DNA from: Candidatus Limisoma faecipullorum
Lineage (GTDB): Bacteria; Bacteroidota; Bacteroidia; Bacteroidales; Muribaculaceae
Reading direction: 5' to 3'
Length of the DNA stretch: 37,703 nucleotides
Assembly: GCA_017694955.1 (NCBI GenBank)
Contig: JADIMC010000114.1
Coordinates: 1 to 37,703 of the forward strand
In this document: positions 35,880 to 37,703 of the stretch, piece by piece
Numbering within the stretch: position 1 is the first letter of the stretch
How the letters are laid out: each line of letters starts with the position of its first letter
Made by a program: the position numbers and the translations under genes
The notes under the pieces: generated by a model
What the model was told of the DNA's origin: nothing
Database searches by the model: none
Seen by the model: the letters and a program-made list of their open reading frames with translations, nothing else

Positions 35880-36323
35880 ATGGCTAAAGAAATTGCTGGA
35901 CAGATCAAATTGCAGATTAAAGGTGGTGCAGCAAACCCATCACCTCCCGTAGGTCCTGCTTTGGGTTCTAAGGGTATAAATATCATGGAGTTTTGCAAGC
36001 AATTCAATGCCCGTACCCAGGACAAGGCCGGAAAGGTTCTTCCGGTTGTGATTACTTATTACAGCGACAAGAGCTTTGACTTCATCGTCAAGACACCTCC
36101 TGTGGCAGTACAGCTTCTGGAAGTGTCGAAGAAGAAGAGTGGCTCGGCTCAGCCGAACCGTACGAAGGTTGCTGAAATCACTTGGGATCAGGTAAAGGCG
36201 ATTGCTGAGGACAAAATGCCGGATTTGAACTGTTTTACTTTAGACTCGGCTATGCGAATGGTCGCTGGAACAGCGAGAAGTATGGGTATCACTGTTAAGG
36301 GTTCATTCCCTGAAAATAATTAA
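35880..36323 (+). CDS. rplK: 50S ribosomal protein uL11
   Basis: The 147-residue protein is a complete uL11, with [20 protein letters not shown] at the start, [15 protein letters not shown] and [20 protein letters not shown] in the rRNA-binding C-terminal domain. It forms the base of the L7/L12 stalk at the GTPase centre. A 64-base AT-rich leader without evident fold separates it from nusG. It overlaps no other gene and rplA follows after 14 bases. Confidence 0.98.
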   Translation: MAKEIAGQIKLQIKGGAANPSPPVGPALGSKGINIMEFCKQFNARTQDKAGKVLPVVITYYSDKSFDFIVKTPPVAVQLLEVSKKKSGSAQPNRTKVAEITWDQVKAIAEDKMPDLNCFTLDSAMRMVAGTARSMGITVKGSFPENN

Positions 36324-36337
36324 AAACTTCAATTGAA

Positions 36338-37030
36338 ATGGGTAAACTGACAAAAAATCAAAAGTTGGCTTTAGAGAAGATTGAAGCTGGGAAGATATAC
36401 ACTCTTAAGGAGGCATCTGAAAAAATAAAGGAAATCACCTTTACGAAATTCGACGCTTCATTTGATATCGATGTACGTCTCGGTGTAGATCCTCGAAAGG
36501 CTAACCAAATGGTACGTGGCGTTGTATCTTTGCCTCACGGTACCGGTAAGCAGGTGAGGGTTCTTGTGCTTTGCACGGCTGACGCTGAAGCTGCCGCTAA
36601 GGAGGCAGGTGCAGACTATGTAGGTCTTGACGAATATATCGAGAAAATCAAAGGTGGTTGGACCGATGTTGATGTCATCATCACCCAGCCGGCGATTATG
36701 GGTAAGATAGGTGCTCTCGGACGTATTCTTGGTCCGCGTGGTTTGATGCCAAACCCGAAGAGCGGCACTGTGACACCCGATGTTGCCAAGGCAGTGAAAG
36801 AGGTAAAGCAGGGTAAAATCGACTTTAAGGTAGATAAGAACGGAATCGTGCACGCTTCAATCGGCAAAGTTTCGTTCACGGCAGACCAAATGGCGGATAA
36901 TGCTCGCGAGTTCATTAATACGCTTATTAAGTTGAAGCCGGCTACTGCAAAAGGCACTTATTTGAAGAGTATTTATCTTTCAAGTACTATGAGCCCAGGT
37001 CTTAAGATCGATACTAAATCACTTGAGTAG
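36338..37030 (+). CDS. rplA: 50S ribosomal protein uL1
   Basis: The 230-residue protein is a full-length uL1, with [40 protein letters not shown] and the closing [12 protein letters not shown]. It forms the L1 stalk, which moves deacylated tRNA out of the ribosome. In many bacteria it also represses its own operon; I do not see a clear L1-binding site in the short gap before rplK. Confidence 0.98.
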   Translation: MGKLTKNQKLALEKIEAGKIYTLKEASEKIKEITFTKFDASFDIDVRLGVDPRKANQMVRGVVSLPHGTGKQVRVLVLCTADAEAAAKEAGADYVGLDEYIEKIKGGWTDVDVIITQPAIMGKIGALGRILGPRGLMPNPKSGTVTPDVAKAVKEVKQGKIDFKVDKNGIVHASIGKVSFTADQMADNAREFINTLIKLKPATAKGTYLKSIYLSSTMSPGLKIDTKSLE

Positions 37031-37054
37031 TAACGAAATTAAATTGAGAGCAAC

Positions 37055-37573
37055 ATGAGAAAGGAAGATAAAGCGATAATTATTGACAAGATAGCTGCTA
37101 CACTTGGAGAGTACAGCTGTTTTTACCTGACCGACACTACTGGTATGAATGCCGAGCAGACCAGCGCATTGCGTCGTGCTTGCTTCAAAGCCGGTATAAA
37201 GTTGGTCGTTGTTAAGAATACTCTTCTCCGTAAGGCTTTGGAACGTTCCGATGCTGATTACACAGAATTGTATCCGGTATTGTCCGGAACCACTGCAATG
37301 ATGTTCTCCAATGTGGGTAATGCTCCTGCCAAGGCAATCAAGGAGTTCCGCAAAGGGGATGCGAAGATGCCGGAGTTGAAAGCTGCTTTCGTGGAAGAAA
37401 CGGTTTATGTAGGCGCTGACCAGCTTGACACCCTTGCAAGCATAAAGAGCAAGAACGAGCTTATCGCAGACGTTGTGGCATTGCTGCAATCTCCGGCGAA
37501 GAACGTCATCTCTGCTTTGCAATCGTCGGGCAACAAGTTGCATGGTATTCTTGAAACTCTTTCCAACAAATAA
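37055..37573 (+). CDS. rplJ: 50S ribosomal protein uL10
   Basis: The 172-residue protein starts MRKEDKAIIIDKIAATLGEY and has the uL10 pattern YLTDTTGMNAEQTSALRR and VVVKNTLLRKALE. It anchors the L7/L12 dimers through its C-terminal helix. Only 24 bases separate it from rplA, so the L10 leader known from other bacteria is not present in its usual place. Confidence 0.97.
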   Translation: MRKEDKAIIIDKIAATLGEYSCFYLTDTTGMNAEQTSALRRACFKAGIKLVVVKNTLLRKALERSDADYTELYPVLSGTTAMMFSNVGNAPAKAIKEFRKGDAKMPELKAAFVEETVYVGADQLDTLASIKSKNELIADVVALLQSPAKNVISALQSSGNKLHGILETLSNK

Positions 37574-37608
37574 ATTAATTACAAAAACAACAAAAAAATC
37601 ATACAAAA

Positions 37609-37703
37609 ATGGCAGATTTAAAAGCTTTTGCAGAACAATTAGTTAACCTTTCAGTAAAGGAAGTAAACGAACTTGCTCAAATTTTGAAAGAAGAGTATGG
37701 TAT
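37609..37703 (+). CDS. rplL: 50S ribosomal protein bL12, 5' part (cut by the window edge)
   Basis: The ATG at 37609 begins [20 protein letters not shown] and continues [11 protein letters not shown] to the window end, the dimerisation domain of bL12 (L7/L12). About three quarters of the gene lie to the right. It follows rplJ by 35 bases, the universal order. Confidence 0.93.
   Translation, partial: MADLKAFAEQLVNLSVKEVNELAQILKEEYG

Overview
The window looks like a chromosomal piece of a Bacteroidota bacterium of the order Bacteroidales, probably a gut Muribaculaceae-like or Bacteroidaceae-like lineage; the family is inference. The clues are: promoters of the TTTG ... TAnnTTTG type used by the Bacteroidetes primary sigma factor at many gene starts; A-rich leaders with few Shine-Dalgarno sequences; a tmRNA tag reading GENNYALAA; a type IX secretion (T9SS) sorting domain; a SusB-type GH97 alpha-glucosidase; an anaerobic sulfatase maturase beside a serine-type sulfatase; and the gene order rpsU - xer recombinase - hpf - tRNAs - tuf - tRNA-Trp - secE - nusG - rplK - rplA - rplJ - rplL.

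Layout. 1-361: end of an unidentified gene and a truncated glycosyltransferase remnant. 390-2071: an RsmI-like methyltransferase and a YycJ/WalJ-like metallo-beta-lactamase-fold nuclease, then tRNA-Leu(CAA) with its own promoter and terminator. 2390-5556: cutC, a ZntA-type P1B-2 ATPase and a Fur-family regulator; a 17-bp perfect palindrome sits on the ATPase promoter. 5747-11248: an 1833-residue secreted multidomain T9SS cargo protein. 11490-20447: a tight five-gene operon (GH3, GH43 with a discoidin-like domain, sulfatase maturase, S1 sulfatase, GH97) that looks like a small sulfated-glycan degradation locus without SusC/SusD. 20588-23882: RNase R, a 51-residue YqaE/Pmp3 membrane protein, a hypothetical protein and tmRNA. 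RNase R and tmRNA both belong to ribosome rescue and mRNA quality control. 24031-25716 (minus): a winged-helix AAA ATPase. 26384-27183: a possible small ORF and a Sel1-repeat lipid-free secreted protein. 27272-31073 (minus): a four-gene operon of a NapH-NapG-like Fe-S membrane fusion, a twin-arginine Fe-S aldo-keto reductase, a DUF1893 protein and an ECF-type S component, the last three joined by ATGA overlaps. 31300-37703: the translation cluster, which runs off the right edge inside rplL.

The parts most worth a second look are the structured rpsU leader (GNRA hairpin, two strong stems, a possible pseudoknot and a 16-codon upstream ORF), the NapH-NapG fusion with an internal twin-arginine motif and its operon partners, the palindrome at the metal-efflux promoter, the overlapping inverted repeats in the ssrA promoter, and the unusually strong Shine-Dalgarno sequence of hpf. 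I saw no CRISPR array, insertion sequence, rRNA gene or phage. All identifications come from reading the translated sequence and motifs; no database search was possible.
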